Below are positions 24,201-33,796 of a stretch of 64,000 bases of DNA, piece by piece. The translations under genes were made by a program, and so were the position numbers. A model generated the notes under the pieces. That model did no database searches. It saw only the letters and a list, made by a program, of their open reading frames with translations, and was not told the origin of the DNA. Numbering within the stretch: position 1 is the stretch's first letter; the number at the start of each line of letters is the position of its first letter. This stretch comes from Collimonas sp. PA-H2 (GTDB taxonomy: Bacteria; Pseudomonadota; Gammaproteobacteria; Burkholderiales; Burkholderiaceae_D). The stretch spans positions 186,001 through 250,000 of the forward strand of contig NZ_PDBX01000002.1 of the NCBI RefSeq assembly GCF_002564105.1, written 5' to 3'.

Positions 24201-27200
24201 CCCCCGCCATCGCCGCGGCGGCAGTCGTCTACCTGAGCGTCGCCCGACCGCTGGCGCTGCAAGCCGCCGCTCCTATCCTGCTGTTATGGCTGACGTCACC
24301 CTTCATCGCCTGGTGGATCAGCCAGCCTGTCAGCCGCCGCCAGGCACAGCTGACTAGCGAGCAAACGCAATTCCTGCGCGCGCTGTCACGCAAGATATGG
24401 CTTTTCTTTGAAACCTATGTCGGTCCGGAAGACAACTGGCTGCCGCTGGACAATGTCCAGGAACACCCGGTCGCGGTGGTGGCGCGGCGCACCTCGCCGA
24501 CCAATATCGGCCTGTCGCTGCTGGCCAATCTGGCAGCCTACGACTTTGGCTACATCCCGGCGGGACAGCTGATCATACGCACCCAGAACACCTTTCAGAC
24601 CCTCGCCGCCCTGGAGCGCTACCAAGGCCATTTCTACAACTGGTATGACACCCAGTACCTGAGACCGCTGCATCCCATCTATGTCTCGAGCGTGGACAGC
24701 GGCAACCTAGCCGGGCATCTGCTGACGCTGCGTCCCGGCCTGGAAGGTTTGCTGGACAGCGCGATCATCGGCGCGCGCGTCTTTCCGGGCTTGCGCGACA
24801 CTTATGAAATCCTGCGCGACACCGCCGGCGGCGGCCCGCTGGCCAAGCTGGTCCAGTTCGAAAAGGATCTCGATTCGGCCTGCCAGTCCACTCCTGCCAC
24901 CCTGACCGTGGCCCACGATTTCTTGCAACGCCTGAGCCATTGTGCGACCAGTTTTGTTGCCGGGCTCGACACCGTGCCCGACACCCAGCTCAACGTCTGG
25001 GGGCGCGCACTCGCCAGCCAGTGCAGGGAAGCGCAGGAAGAACTCGATCGGCTGACGCCATGGAACCAGATGCTGGCGCCGGCGGACTGGCTGGATGACT
25101 TTCCCGAGCTCGACCAGATCCCGACCTTGCGCCAGCTGGCGCGCATGCATACGGAGCTGACCGAGAAATTTGAAAGAAAGCTGGCCGAGCACAGCAATGC
25201 GCTGCAGATCGAACGCCTGTCCACGCTGCAGCGCCTGCTGGCTGAAGGCAGCCGGCGCGCCAGTGAAAACATCCTGCTGATCGAGCAGCTGGCGACCCAG
25301 GCCGAAGAGTTCGCCAGGATGGAGTACGGTTTCCTGTACGACCCTGCCACCCATCTGCTGGCGATCGGCTACAACGTCAGCGAACGCCGGCGCGACCTCA
25401 GCTTCTACGACCTGCTGGCCTCGGAAGCCCGCATGACGACCTTCATCGCCATCGCCCAGGGCCAGCTGCCGCAGGAAAGCTGGTTCGCCCTCGGCCGCCA
25501 GCTGACCATCGCCGGCGGTGAGCCGATCCTGCTGTCGTGGAGCGGTTCGATGTTCGAATACCTGATGCCGCTGCTGGTGATGCCGACTTTCGCCAATACC
25601 CTGCTGGACCAGACTTACGACTCCGCCATCAAGCGCCAGATCGAATACGGCGCCCAGCGCAACGTGCCGTGGGGTATTTCAGAATCGGGCTACCACACCT
25701 TCGATGCCAGCCTCAATTATCAATACCGCGCGTTCGGCGTGCCGGGCCTGGGCTTCAAGCGTGGCCTGGGCGACGATCTGGTAATCGCTCCCTACGCCTC
25801 GATGATGGCGCTGATGGTGGCGCCGGAACAGGCCTGCAGCAACCTGCAACAACTGGCGGCGGAAGGGTTCGAAGGCGAGTACGGCTTCTTTGAAGCCATC
25901 GACTACACGCCATCGCGCCTGCCGCGCGGACAGAGCAATGCCGTGATCCGCTCCTTCATGGCGCATCACCAGGGCATGGGATTCCTGGCGCTGGCCTACC
26001 TGCTGCTCGACCGCCCCATGCAAAAGCGCTTCGAATCCGATCCTCTGTTCCAGGCCACCATGTCCCTGCTGCACGAACGCGTGCCCAAAGCCAGCGCGAC
26101 TTATTCCAACACCTCCGACCTGGCCGATATCCGCACCGCGGCCGGCGACCAGGGCATACAGATGCGCATCTTGCAGCGTCCCGATCCGCGCACGCCGGAA
26201 ATCCAGCTGCTGTCGAACGGCCGCTACCATGTGATGGTCACCAGCGCCGGCGGCAGCCGCAGCCGCTGGAACGACCTGGCGGTCACCCGCTGGCGCGAAG
26301 ACAGCACGCGCGACAACTGGGGCGCCTTCTGCTACGTACGCGACGTCGATGAAAGCAGCAACGAAGACAGCGCCTACTTCTGGTCGACCGCTTACCAGCC
26401 GACGCTGGCGCCGCCCAGGAATTACGAGGTGATCTTTTCCGAAGGGCGAGCGGAATTCCGCCGGCGCGACAACAATCTCGACATGCACACCGAGATCGTG
26501 GTGTCGCAGGAGGACGATATCGAATTGCGCCGGACCCGCATCATCAACCGCTCGCGCACACAGAGAACCATCGACATCACCAGTTATGCCGAGGTGGTGC
26601 TGGCGCCAGCGCCTGCCGACGCCACCCACCCGGCCTTCAGCAACCTGTTCGTGCAGACCGAGATCCTCGGTCCGCAACGCGCCATCCTGTGCACCCGCCG
26701 GCCGCGTTCGATGAACGAGAAAATGCCCTGGATGTTCCACCTGATGGCGATCCACGGCGCGGAACTGGATGCGGTATCGTACGAGACCGACCGCATGGAA
26801 TTCATAGGCCGCGGCAACACCGTCACGGCGCCGCAAGCCATGCGTAAGCCCGGCCCCCTAAGTGGCAGCGCCGGGCCGGTGCTCGATCCGATCGTGGCGA
26901 TCCGCTGCCAGATCACGCTGGAGCCGGAACAGGTGGTCACCATCGACATGGTGACCGGCATCGGCGACTCGCGCGATATCTGCCTCGGACTGATCGAAAA
27001 ATACCAGGACCGTCATCTGGCCGACCGCGTGGTCGAACTGTCCTGGCCGCATAGCCAGGTGGTGCTGCGTCAGCTTAACGCCAGCGAGGCCGACGCCCAG
27101 CTGTATGGCCGCCTGGCGAATTCGGTGATCTTTGTCAATCCGCTGCTGCGCGCCGACGCCAGCGTGCTGATCCGCAACCATCGCGGCCAGTCCGGCCTGT

Positions 27201-30070
27201 GGGGTTACGCCATTTCCGGCGACCTGCCGATCGTGCTGGTGCAGATCAAGAGCCAGGAGAATATCGAACTGGTGCGGCAACTGGTGCAAGCCCATGCCTA
27301 CTGGCGCTCGAAAGGACTGGCGGTCGACCTGGTGATCTGGAACGAAGACCATGCCGGCTACCGCCAGCTGCTGCAGGAACAGATCATGGGCTTGATTTCC
27401 TCGGTCACCGGTGCCAATGCGATCGACCGCCCGGGCGGCATTTTCCTGCGGCTGGTGGACCAGATCTCCGACGAAGACCGGATCCTGTTCCAGGCCGTGG
27501 CGCGGGTGATCCTGACCGACAGCCGCGGCACGTTGGCCGAACAGATCAACCGCCGCGACCTGATGGAAATTCGGGTGCCGCGCCTGACGCCGATGCTCAG
27601 GCCGCAAGCGCTCAGCGTGCCCGACGGGCTGACCCTGGCCAGCCGCCAGTTGCTGATGGCAAATGGCCTCGGTGGCTTCAGCGCCGACGGCCGCGAATAT
27701 GTCATCGCCACCTCAGCTACGCAAACCACGCCGGCGCCATGGAGCAACGTGATCGCCAATCCGCAATTCGGCACGGTCGTTTCCGAAAGCGGACAAGCCT
27801 ACACCTGGGGCGAGAACGCCCACGAATTCCGCTTGACTCCCTGGGCTAACGATCCGGTCAGCGATAGCGGCGGCGAAGCCTTCTACCTGCGCGACGAAGA
27901 AAGCGGCCACTATTGGTCGCCGGCGCCGCTACCGCGCCGCGGCGCCGGCGAGTATGTGACGCGCCACGGCTTCGGCTACAGCGTCTTCGAACATATCGAG
28001 GAAGGCATCGTCTCTGAACTGACGGTCTATGTCGCTATCGACGCCCCGGTCAAATACTCCGTGCTGCGCGTGCGCAACGAATCGGATGGGGTGCGCAAAC
28101 TGTCCGCTACCGGCTATGCCGAGTGGGTGCTGGGCGAATTACGCCCCAAGTCGGTGATGCACATCGTCACGGAAATCGATCCTGCCAGCGGCGCCCTGCT
28201 GGCGCGCAATCCCTACAATACCGAATTCCCCGACCGCATCGCCTTCTTCGATGTTGACGCTACCGTCCGCAGCGTCAGTGGCGACCGCTACGAATTCATC
28301 GGCCGCAACGGTTCCCTGCAAAGCCCGGCGGCGATGGAGCGGATACGCTTGTCGGGCAAGGTCGGCGCCGGACTCGATCCGTGCGCCGCAATCCAGCAGC
28401 AGTTCGAGCTCAGTCCCGGCCAGCAGCGCGAAATCGTGTTCATGCTCGGCGTCGCCGATAGCCGCCACAGCAACCTGGGCGAACTATTGCAACGTCACCG
28501 CGGTGCAACTGCGGCGCAGACGGCATTGCAGGCAGTCCATGCGTTCTGGGAACGCACCCTGGGTGCAATACAGATAGAAACGCCGGACCCGGCGCTGAAC
28601 CTGCTGGCCAACGGCTGGCTGATGTATCAGGTCGTCTCCTGCCGCATGTGGGCGCGCAGCGGCTACTACCAGTCGGGCGGCGCGTTCGGCTTCCGCGACC
28701 AGCTGCAGGATGCCATGGCCCTGGTGCACAACCAGCCGCAGCTGCTGCGCGAACATCTCCTGCTGTGCGCCGCCCACCAGTTCATCGAAGGCGATGCTCA
28801 GCACTGGTGGCATCCGCCCACCGACCGCGGCGTCCGCACCCATTGTTCCGACGATTTCCTGTGGCTGCCGCTGGCAGTGCATCGCTATGTCAGCAGCACC
28901 GGCGACACTACCGTGCTGGACGAAGCCGCGCACTTCCTTGAAGGACGGGCAGTGAACCCGGATGAAGATTCCTACTACGACCTTCCGGGCCGCTCCAGCG
29001 AGGTGGCGACGCTGTACGTCCATTGCGTGCGCGCCATCGAACACGGTCTGCGCTTCGGCGTGCATGGGCTATCGCTGATGGGTTCGTGCGACTGGAACGA
29101 CGGCATGGACAAGGTTGGTGAAAAGGGCAAAGGCGAAAGCGTCTGGCTCAGCTTCTTCCTGTACGAGGTCCTGACCAGCTTTAGCGAAATCGCCGCCGGC
29201 CGCCAGGACCAGGCCTTTGCCGAGCGCTGCTGGACTGAAGCCGTGAAGCTGAAGAAAAACATCGCCGCCAACGGCTGGGACGGCGCCTGGTACCGGCGCG
29301 CCTATTTCGATGACGGCACGCCGCTCGGCTCGGCCAAGAATGTCGAATGCCAGATCGATTCGATTTCGCAAAGCTGGTCGGTGCTGTCCGGCGGCGGCGA
29401 TCCGCAGCGCAGCCTGATGGCGATGCAGGCGGTAGACCAGCGCCTGGTGCGGCGCAAGGACGGCATCATCCAGCTGCTCGATCCGCCGTTCGACAAATCC
29501 GACCAGAATCCCGGCTACATCCGCGGCTACGTCCCCGGCGTGCGCGAAAATGGCGGCCAGTACACCCACGCGGCAATCTGGACCGTGATGGCTTTTGCCA
29601 AGCTGGGCGACCAGAAACGCGCCTGGGAACTGATGCGGCTGATCAATCCGCTCGGCCACGGCAAGACTGCAAGCAAGATCGCCAGGTACAAGGTCGAACC
29701 CTACGTGGTCGCCGCCGACGTCTATGCCGGCGTACCACACGTCGGCCGCGGCGGCTGGACCTGGTATACCGGATCGGCCGGATGGATGTATCGCCTGATC
29801 GTCGAATCACTGCTCGGCCTGCGCCTGGCCGGCGACAAGCTGCACATAGCGCCCTGCCTGCCGGACAACTGGACATCCTGCCGCCTGGCCTACCGCTATC
29901 GCGACACCACCTATCAGATTGTGCTGCACCAGGGTGTCGCCGATGGCCTCGCCAGCTACATCAAGGTCGACGGCGCGATACAGACGGACGCCGCAATTGC
30001 GCTGGTGGACGACAAGCGCGAGCATGCGGTGGAGATATTGCTGCCGGCGCGGCCGGCAGCGGCTGCGTAG
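21290..30070 (+). CDS. ndvB: Cyclic beta-1,2-glucan synthase (NdvB/Cgs)
   Basis: 2926 residues, as in NdvB/Cgs enzymes (about 2800-2900). It polymerises UDP-glucose into beta-1,2-glucan at the inner membrane, trims and cyclises it. Order: N-terminal region; membrane segments (about 425-480); GT84 glycosyltransferase domain with TLDTDTELPRD (near 643) and RRHRWIRGDWQ (near 790); more membrane segments (about 840-890 and 965-1020); GH189-type cyclising domain (about 1050-1600: FEYLMPLLVMP near 1420, WGISESGYHT, AHHQGMGFLAL near 1559); two beta-sandwich modules; C-terminal GH94 phosphorylase-like domain with SCDWNDGMDKVGEKG near 2600. The start is TTG at 21290 without a clear ribosome binding site; no ATG occurs upstream in frame. 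Confidence 0.95.
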   Translation: MKTDHKSVFDYLLSIKTALRSDNGGGRDDDELPLRAELFSALQMEQHGRILANAHKLSPERGRDQLLARLAENETVIIDACSQLTEAIKTSRQVTPAAEWLLDNFYLIEEQIRTAKRHLPKNYSRELPRLLRGNSAGRPRVYDIALETISHGDGRVDPENLSRFVAAYQQVTPLTLGELWAIPIMLRLALIENLRRVATHLAQTRLNRNLAESWADAMAESAENDPGNLILLVADMARSNPPLDSSFVAELVRRLQGQSPALTLPMTWLSQRLNESGHTIEQLVQSETQHQAADQVSISNSIGSLRFLSAMDWREFVETMSVVDHILRKDPGDIYARMDFATRDCYRHVVEKLARHSRMSEIEVAQQALQLAAASMQPVDNETRSSHVGYYLIDKGLPQLEAAAAYRPPLPERLRSAARDSPLTAYLASILLLSLLVAGLVLAKAYADGAGDWLLAGLAIISLLAASQLALAMVNWLATLITVPRPLPRMDFSEGIPRESRTLVVVPTMLFTRQNIDELTETLEVRYLANRDDNLRFCLLTDFADAGSENLTGEDSLLEHINNNITELNQKYRQEYSKAHDDRFLLLHRPRRWNPQEKTWMGYERKRGKLADLNAFLRGGEADTYSLITGDTDGLSNVRYVITLDTDTELPRDAARQFVATMAHPLNRPLYDASRERVVDGYGILQPRVAVSLPSASASRYELLCGGEIGIDPYTRTVSDVYQDVFGEGSFVGKGIYDIDAFEQVLGNRMPENRVLSHDLLEGCYARAGLLSDVQLYEQYPSRYSADVRRRHRWIRGDWQIASWLLPSVPGARDAASGRILRHRNPLSALSRWKLFDNLRRSMVPFALTALLLAGWLLLPSAWFWSCAVLAIILIPSICASIVSLLRKPADVLLRQHFSATLKAAGQHFSHAALTLIFLPYEAAVNLDAVIRTQWRILVSHRKLLEWQPSSATSRQSGDGLLSYYRDMWIAPAIAAAAVVYLSVARPLALQAAAPILLLWLTSPFIAWWISQPVSRRQAQLTSEQTQFLRALSRKIWLFFETYVGPEDNWLPLDNVQEHPVAVVARRTSPTNIGLSLLANLAAYDFGYIPAGQLIIRTQNTFQTLAALERYQGHFYNWYDTQYLRPLHPIYVSSVDSGNLAGHLLTLRPGLEGLLDSAIIGARVFPGLRDTYEILRDTAGGGPLAKLVQFEKDLDSACQSTPATLTVAHDFLQRLSHCATSFVAGLDTVPDTQLNVWGRALASQCREAQEELDRLTPWNQMLAPADWLDDFPELDQIPTLRQLARMHTELTEKFERKLAEHSNALQIERLSTLQRLLAEGSRRASENILLIEQLATQAEEFARMEYGFLYDPATHLLAIGYNVSERRRDLSFYDLLASEARMTTFIAIAQGQLPQESWFALGRQLTIAGGEPILLSWSGSMFEYLMPLLVMPTFANTLLDQTYDSAIKRQIEYGAQRNVPWGISESGYHTFDASLNYQYRAFGVPGLGFKRGLGDDLVIAPYASMMALMVAPEQACSNLQQLAAEGFEGEYGFFEAIDYTPSRLPRGQSNAVIRSFMAHHQGMGFLALAYLLLDRPMQKRFESDPLFQATMSLLHERVPKASATYSNTSDLADIRTAAGDQGIQMRILQRPDPRTPEIQLLSNGRYHVMVTSAGGSRSRWNDLAVTRWREDSTRDNWGAFCYVRDVDESSNEDSAYFWSTAYQPTLAPPRNYEVIFSEGRAEFRRRDNNLDMHTEIVVSQEDDIELRRTRIINRSRTQRTIDITSYAEVVLAPAPADATHPAFSNLFVQTEILGPQRAILCTRRPRSMNEKMPWMFHLMAIHGAELDAVSYETDRMEFIGRGNTVTAPQAMRKPGPLSGSAGPVLDPIVAIRCQITLEPEQVVTIDMVTGIGDSRDICLGLIEKYQDRHLADRVVELSWPHSQVVLRQLNASEADAQLYGRLANSVIFVNPLLRADASVLIRNHRGQSGLWGYAISGDLPIVLVQIKSQENIELVRQLVQAHAYWRSKGLAVDLVIWNEDHAGYRQLLQEQIMGLISSVTGANAIDRPGGIFLRLVDQISDEDRILFQAVARVILTDSRGTLAEQINRRDLMEIRVPRLTPMLRPQALSVPDGLTLASRQLLMANGLGGFSADGREYVIATSATQTTPAPWSNVIANPQFGTVVSESGQAYTWGENAHEFRLTPWANDPVSDSGGEAFYLRDEESGHYWSPAPLPRRGAGEYVTRHGFGYSVFEHIEEGIVSELTVYVAIDAPVKYSVLRVRNESDGVRKLSATGYAEWVLGELRPKSVMHIVTEIDPASGALLARNPYNTEFPDRIAFFDVDATVRSVSGDRYEFIGRNGSLQSPAAMERIRLSGKVGAGLDPCAAIQQQFELSPGQQREIVFMLGVADSRHSNLGELLQRHRGATAAQTALQAVHAFWERTLGAIQIETPDPALNLLANGWLMYQVVSCRMWARSGYYQSGGAFGFRDQLQDAMALVHNQPQLLREHLLLCAAHQFIEGDAQHWWHPPTDRGVRTHCSDDFLWLPLAVHRYVSSTGDTTVLDEAAHFLEGRAVNPDEDSYYDLPGRSSEVATLYVHCVRAIEHGLRFGVHGLSLMGSCDWNDGMDKVGEKGKGESVWLSFFLYEVLTSFSEIAAGRQDQAFAERCWTEAVKLKKNIAANGWDGAWYRRAYFDDGTPLGSAKNVECQIDSISQSWSVLSGGGDPQRSLMAMQAVDQRLVRRKDGIIQLLDPPFDKSDQNPGYIRGYVPGVRENGGQYTHAAIWTVMAFAKLGDQKRAWELMRLINPLGHGKTASKIARYKVEPYVVAADVYAGVPHVGRGGWTWYTGSAGWMYRLIVESLLGLRLAGDKLHIAPCLPDNWTSCRLAYRYRDTTYQIVLHQGVADGLASYIKVDGAIQTDAAIALVDDKREHAVEILLPARPAAAA

Positions 30071-30093
30071 TCTCGATGCAGCGGGTGGACAGT

Positions 30094-30861
30094 TCAGGCA
30101 GCGGGACGCACGGCTGCGACAATCGGCTGGTAATATCCGGTCGCAGCCGGCGGCAGGATTTGCACCTGCTTAAAGCCGGCCTTGCTCGCATGAGCAGCCA
30201 CTTCCTGCGGCGTAATCGCGCGATAGCGGCCGGCAAAGTGGCTGGTCTTCCATGCCATGTCCGGCATCTGGCGCGTGATATACAGATGGAGCATGTAACG
30301 GCGCTCATCCAGCCAGTCCCACACCTGATGCACGATACGGCGGCGGCCGTCGTCCATGAACATGGCCGGCGGCATGATGCCCGGCCGCTGCTCCATCAAC
30401 GGCCCGTAGTCACGCAGGCTGAGCATGAGCCTGCCGCCGGGCCGCAGCCTCTGGTACATCGCCACCAGCGCCTGGTCGATATCTTCTTCGCTATCGAGAT
30501 GCGGCAAGGCGTTATCGAAAGCCAGCACCACGCCGTATTCACCAGAGGCCGAGGTGTGCAGCAGGCGCATGTCATCCGTGCGGAATGGAATAGACAAACC
30601 ACGCTTGCCTGCTTCCAGCCTAGCGCGCTCGATCTCGGCCGCGGAAAGATCGCTGCCTTCGACCTGATAACCGTGGCCTGCCAGTCCCAGCGCCTGGGTG
30701 CCGATGCCGCAGGCGCAATCCAGCACCTTGCCGGCCGCGGCCGGCGCTGGCAGCAGTGCGGACAAAATCATTCCCTGCTGTTCTATGGTTGCAGCCCAGT
30801 CGGCGAAAATCAGATGATAGGCGGAGGCCATGTCATCGTAGAAGGTATCGGCAATCTGCAT
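30094..30861 (-). CDS. Class I SAM-dependent methyltransferase
   Basis: 255 residues. The Rossmann-fold SAM site is VLDCACGIGTQALGLAGHGY (about 45-64), with acidic residue at the end of strand 2 (VEGSDLSAAEIERAR) and FRTDDMR; motif IV is VLAFDNALPHL and motif VI LRPGGRLMLSLRDY. The pattern resembles small-molecule N-methyltransferases such as glycine/sarcosine types, but substrate cannot be told. It converges with the glucan synthase gene, 23 bases apart. ATG at 30861 is preferred to the TTG one codon earlier. Confidence 0.88.
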   Translation of the reverse strand: MQIADTFYDDMASAYHLIFADWAATIEQQGMILSALLPAPAAAGKVLDCACGIGTQALGLAGHGYQVEGSDLSAAEIERARLEAGKRGLSIPFRTDDMRLLHTSASGEYGVVLAFDNALPHLDSEEDIDQALVAMYQRLRPGGRLMLSLRDYGPLMEQRPGIMPPAMFMDDGRRRIVHQVWDWLDERRYMLHLYITRQMPDMAWKTSHFAGRYRAITPQEVAAHASKAGFKQVQILPPAATGYYQPIVAAVRPAA

Positions 30862-30958
30862 CAAGGACCCGCCTTCTTGGCGGGCAAGGTAGGCAACAAC
30901 GGGCGCATCGGCATTCCCCTTTTGGTCCGGTGACGTCGGGTTAATTTAACACGGATAA

Positions 30959-30991
30959 ACGGCATGGATGACAGTTTGCCATCCATGCCGT
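30959..30991 (-). terminator. Likely terminator after the EF-hand gene
   Basis: Perfect 12-base stem ACGGCATGGATG / CATCCATGCCGT (30959-30970, 30980-30991) with 9-base loop; on the minus strand only a short T run follows. Confidence 0.65.
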
Positions 30992-31027
30992 CGGCGTGAT
31001 TTTGCCGCCGCAGTGCTTCGTCAAAAC

Positions 31028-31432
31028 CTAGAAGTTCGCCCCGTTGGCGCGCATATAGGTCTTGACGTTGTCGAAAGTGACCCTGCCAGCGTGATTGACA
31101 TCGATCTGCTCGAAATTATTGGCGACAAAGCCGAAGCCCGCCTGCTGCGCCTGGGTCTTGGTGACGGAACCGCTGTTGCTGCTGTCGGCTTCGCTGAACT
31201 TCGCTTGCAGTTTCTGCAAGGCCCGTTCTTGCAGCGAAGCGCCGGCCGCGGCTGGCTTGGCGGCGACGCGGGCGGCGGCTTTGACGTGCGCCGGCACGTA
31301 AGGATCGCCCAGTTGCGCCATGCCCTGGCGTGCCGGTGTAGTGGTGGCGTTGACCGTGCTTTGCGCCAGCGCCGCAGCAGGCAGGATGATGGCGAGAGAC
31401 GAAACTGCCACGAGTGTCAGGAATGATTTCAT
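31028..31432 (-). CDS. Exported EF-hand domain protein
   Basis: 134 residues. Signal peptide (1-23, AAALAQS), an Ala-rich linker, then two EF-hand-like loops near the C-terminus: DSSNSGSVTKTQ and DVNHAGRVTFDNV. The first loop has Asp, Ser, Asn, Ser at ligand positions but lacks a Glu at position 12; the second ends in Asn. Calcium binding could therefore be weak. Such periplasmic EF-hand proteins are frequent in Burkholderiales and have no fixed role. 60 bases separate it from the S10 peptidase gene on the same strand. Confidence 0.8.
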   Translation of the reverse strand: MKSFLTLVAVSSLAIILPAAALAQSTVNATTTPARQGMAQLGDPYVPAHVKAAARVAAKPAAAGASLQERALQKLQAKFSEADSSNSGSVTKTQAQQAGFGFVANNFEQIDVNHAGRVTFDNVKTYMRANGANF

Positions 31433-31492
31433 ATCAGCTCCAGTACCTATCAGATTGAATGGTCAGCAGGATGTGCGAAATATCCGCGCGCA

Positions 31493-33058
31493 TCATGAGC
31501 GGCTGTCGTAATACCGCACCAGATCGCTTTTCATCATCAGGCGCGACGGATCGAACAGGTAAATCATGTGGCCGCCGCGATAGTGCGTGATCTGCAAGCC
31601 GGAAATCGGACCGAGACGGCCCAGGTCGAGCTCCGTATTGTAGAAAGGCGTGGCGAGGTCATGGTAGCCATTCGCCGACAATACCTTGAGCTTGGGATTC
31701 TGGTAGATGGCTGCCGCCAGGTCGGGAATCGTATCCGGCAGAGGCAGGCCATCGTGGGTCCAGACCCAGTTCTGGATGGTGTCGCCGTTTTCTATATTGT
31801 AGGTCGAGACCGCGGTGTATTTCAAACCGTGCGGCAGATAGTCATTCATGCGATCGGTGAACGGCTGTGTGATCAGGGTGCTGGAAGGATCGCCATCGGC
31901 CGCCAGCGGGCTGCCATTGACCGCCACCACCCGGCCGTCATAGCGGCCGATCACGGAACCGGGAATCAGGTTGGCGCGGAAAGTGGTTTCATCCAGGTTG
32001 AAATCGGCCTTCCATTGCGGCACCGTATAGCCGCTGTTGAAGAACAGCTGGTTCAGCAGGTCGGCCGAGGGCTGCGTATTCGAAGCCAGGAAGGCATCCA
32101 CTGCAGGCTCATAGCCGCCGGCCACGAAGGTGCGCATCTGTTTGGCGAATTTGGTGAGATTGGTCGGCGGCGGCGTCACCAGGTTGAAATAGGCTCCCAC
32201 TGCGGCATAGCCTGGGAAGTACGGTCCATACGAGCCGCCGTTAAAGTCGGCGTTCGAGTTGTAGTTCAGGATCGCCGATTGCAGCACCACGCCGGTCAGC
32301 TTGGTGCCGGCCATTTCCAGCAGGTTGGCGAGGACGTCGGTGCGCGGCGTGCCATACGATTCGCCAAACAGGTACTTGGGCGATTCCAGCCGGTGATTGG
32401 CATTAAGGTAGCGCGTGACGAAATCCCGGAACACCGCCGCATCGCTGTCCACACCCCAGAAAGTCTGGTTGGTGTTGGGGCTGATGGCTTCGGAGAAACC
32501 GGTGCCGACCGCATCGATGAACACCATGTCGGTAGTATCGATCAGGCTTTGCTTGTTGTCGACAAACGGGAAAGGCAGCGGCTCCGTAGTGGCCGGATCG
32601 CCGGTCACGATGCGCTTGGGGCTGAAGGAGCCGAGGTGCAGCCATACCGACGATGAGCCCGGGCCGCCATTATAGAAAAAAGTGACCGGCCGCTTGCCGG
32701 CATTCTGTTTGTCAGCGGTATAGGCAACGTAGAAAATCGAGGCTTCCGGCTTGCCGGTTTTCGGATCGGCGGCAGTCAGATGGCCTGCGGTCGCCGTGTA
32801 GTGGATGGTCCTGCCGTTGATCGAAATGCTGTTGTGGGTGACCGCGGCGTTTTCCGTCACCTGCGCGGCAGCGAGCGCATCGCCGGCGCCGAAGCCATAT
32901 AGCGTCTTGTCGTTATAAGGCTGGTCGGCCGGCGGCCGCACCGCTGCCACCTCGCTTTGCGGGGCCTCCTGCGCCAGCGCCTGATGGGCGGCAAATGCCA
33001 ACGCACATAATTGTAGGGAAACGGCCAGGCCAAACAGTAGTTTTCGTTTAATCGACAT
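31493..33058 (-). CDS. Secreted S10-family serine carboxypeptidase-like protein
   Basis: 521 residues. Signal peptide (to about 30, HQALAQ). Family S10 marks: VTFFYNGGPGSSSVWLHLG (oxyanion region, 124-142), FGESYGTPR with Ser234, ANGYHDLATPF with the Asp, and YRGGHMIYLF with the His (near 501). Bacterial S10 peptidases remove C-terminal residues from peptides in the periplasm or outside; specificity unknown. The start at 33058 has GAGGAC before it; a start at 33100 lacks one. There is a 730-base region behind it with only a small gene. Confidence 0.9.
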   Translation of the reverse strand: MSIKRKLLFGLAVSLQLCALAFAAHQALAQEAPQSEVAAVRPPADQPYNDKTLYGFGAGDALAAAQVTENAAVTHNSISINGRTIHYTATAGHLTAADPKTGKPEASIFYVAYTADKQNAGKRPVTFFYNGGPGSSSVWLHLGSFSPKRIVTGDPATTEPLPFPFVDNKQSLIDTTDMVFIDAVGTGFSEAISPNTNQTFWGVDSDAAVFRDFVTRYLNANHRLESPKYLFGESYGTPRTDVLANLLEMAGTKLTGVVLQSAILNYNSNADFNGGSYGPYFPGYAAVGAYFNLVTPPPTNLTKFAKQMRTFVAGGYEPAVDAFLASNTQPSADLLNQLFFNSGYTVPQWKADFNLDETTFRANLIPGSVIGRYDGRVVAVNGSPLAADGDPSSTLITQPFTDRMNDYLPHGLKYTAVSTYNIENGDTIQNWVWTHDGLPLPDTIPDLAAAIYQNPKLKVLSANGYHDLATPFYNTELDLGRLGPISGLQITHYRGGHMIYLFDPSRLMMKSDLVRYYDSRS

Positions 33059-33463
33059 GTAGTCCTCGCAAGTTGTATTCACCGATGCTGCCGGCGGCAA
33101 ACAATAAAAATCCCACCTGTGACAAGCGGCTGACGCTGGTCACGGGAATTCGACATCGACACAGGACCGGGGCCTGAGTCAGTCATGCATATGCAAGTTG
33201 TATTTTTACGGACTGAAAGGAAGTGGTGAAACGGGTAAAAATTTGTTGTCGTATGACAATATATGCAAAGAACGCGAGGTATTCAAGGTGGCGGCCAGCA
33301 AGTTCGTGAAATTTATTTCCTGCCGCTGCACAGCCATATACAGACCTGTATGTACTGATACCCTATGCGCAAATATTACCAGTTGCGCAGGCAGGCTTGC
33401 ATGCGATTTGCGGTGCCGTCGCTGAAGGCATGCCGGCGTCAGCAGCAAGCGCTTTGACGACGA
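33059..33463. other. Intergenic region, no gene supported
   Basis: About 400 bases with an AT-rich centre (33190-33310). Short frames on both strands lack ribosome binding sites. Promoter for the S10 gene is expected in its left part; no box pair is convincing. Confidence 0.35.
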
Positions 33464-33601
33464 TCAAGGCTCGCGCCGCTTCGATCCGTCCGTTGCTGTC
33501 GGGACCTCGGTAGAGTCGCTCCGCCGCGCAAATGCCAAATTGGCGAAAATGCTGATCGCGACGCCGCTCGTGCCAATCACAATGAGTAAAATTTCGGACA
33601 T
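33464..33601 (-). CDS. Small single-pass membrane protein, 45 residues
   Basis: ATG at 33601 with AAGGGGA seven bases earlier; the frame reads MSEILLIVIGTSGVAISIF, continues ANLAFARRS and ends GSKRREP, stop at 33464-33466. One hydrophobic segment (about 4-24) followed by Arg-Arg and a polar tail fits an N-out, C-in or small anchor peptide. No family is recognised. A good ribosome binding site plus a textbook membrane span make it better than chance, but it has no other support. Confidence 0.5.
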   Translation of the reverse strand: MSEILLIVIGTSGVAISIFANLAFARRSDSTEVPTATDGSKRREP

Positions 33602-33796
33602 AGATTCCCCTTATCGTCCTGGTGAAAGCACCAGCGATTTTTATGTTGACCACCTCGAAAAGCCAAGGTAAAACAGCTTGGCGGCAATGCGCCGAACACG
33701 ATATCGGCAAGCGTCGCATGCCTTCACTGTAGCGTTACAGGCAAGGCCAGCGCCAATACCGAATATGGCGGCCATCTATCTCGAAACGGCATAGCA

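Noticed and set aside
33198..33448. Small frames on both strands before the LysR gene
   Set aside because: They overlap each other, lack ribosome binding sites and show no conserved pattern.
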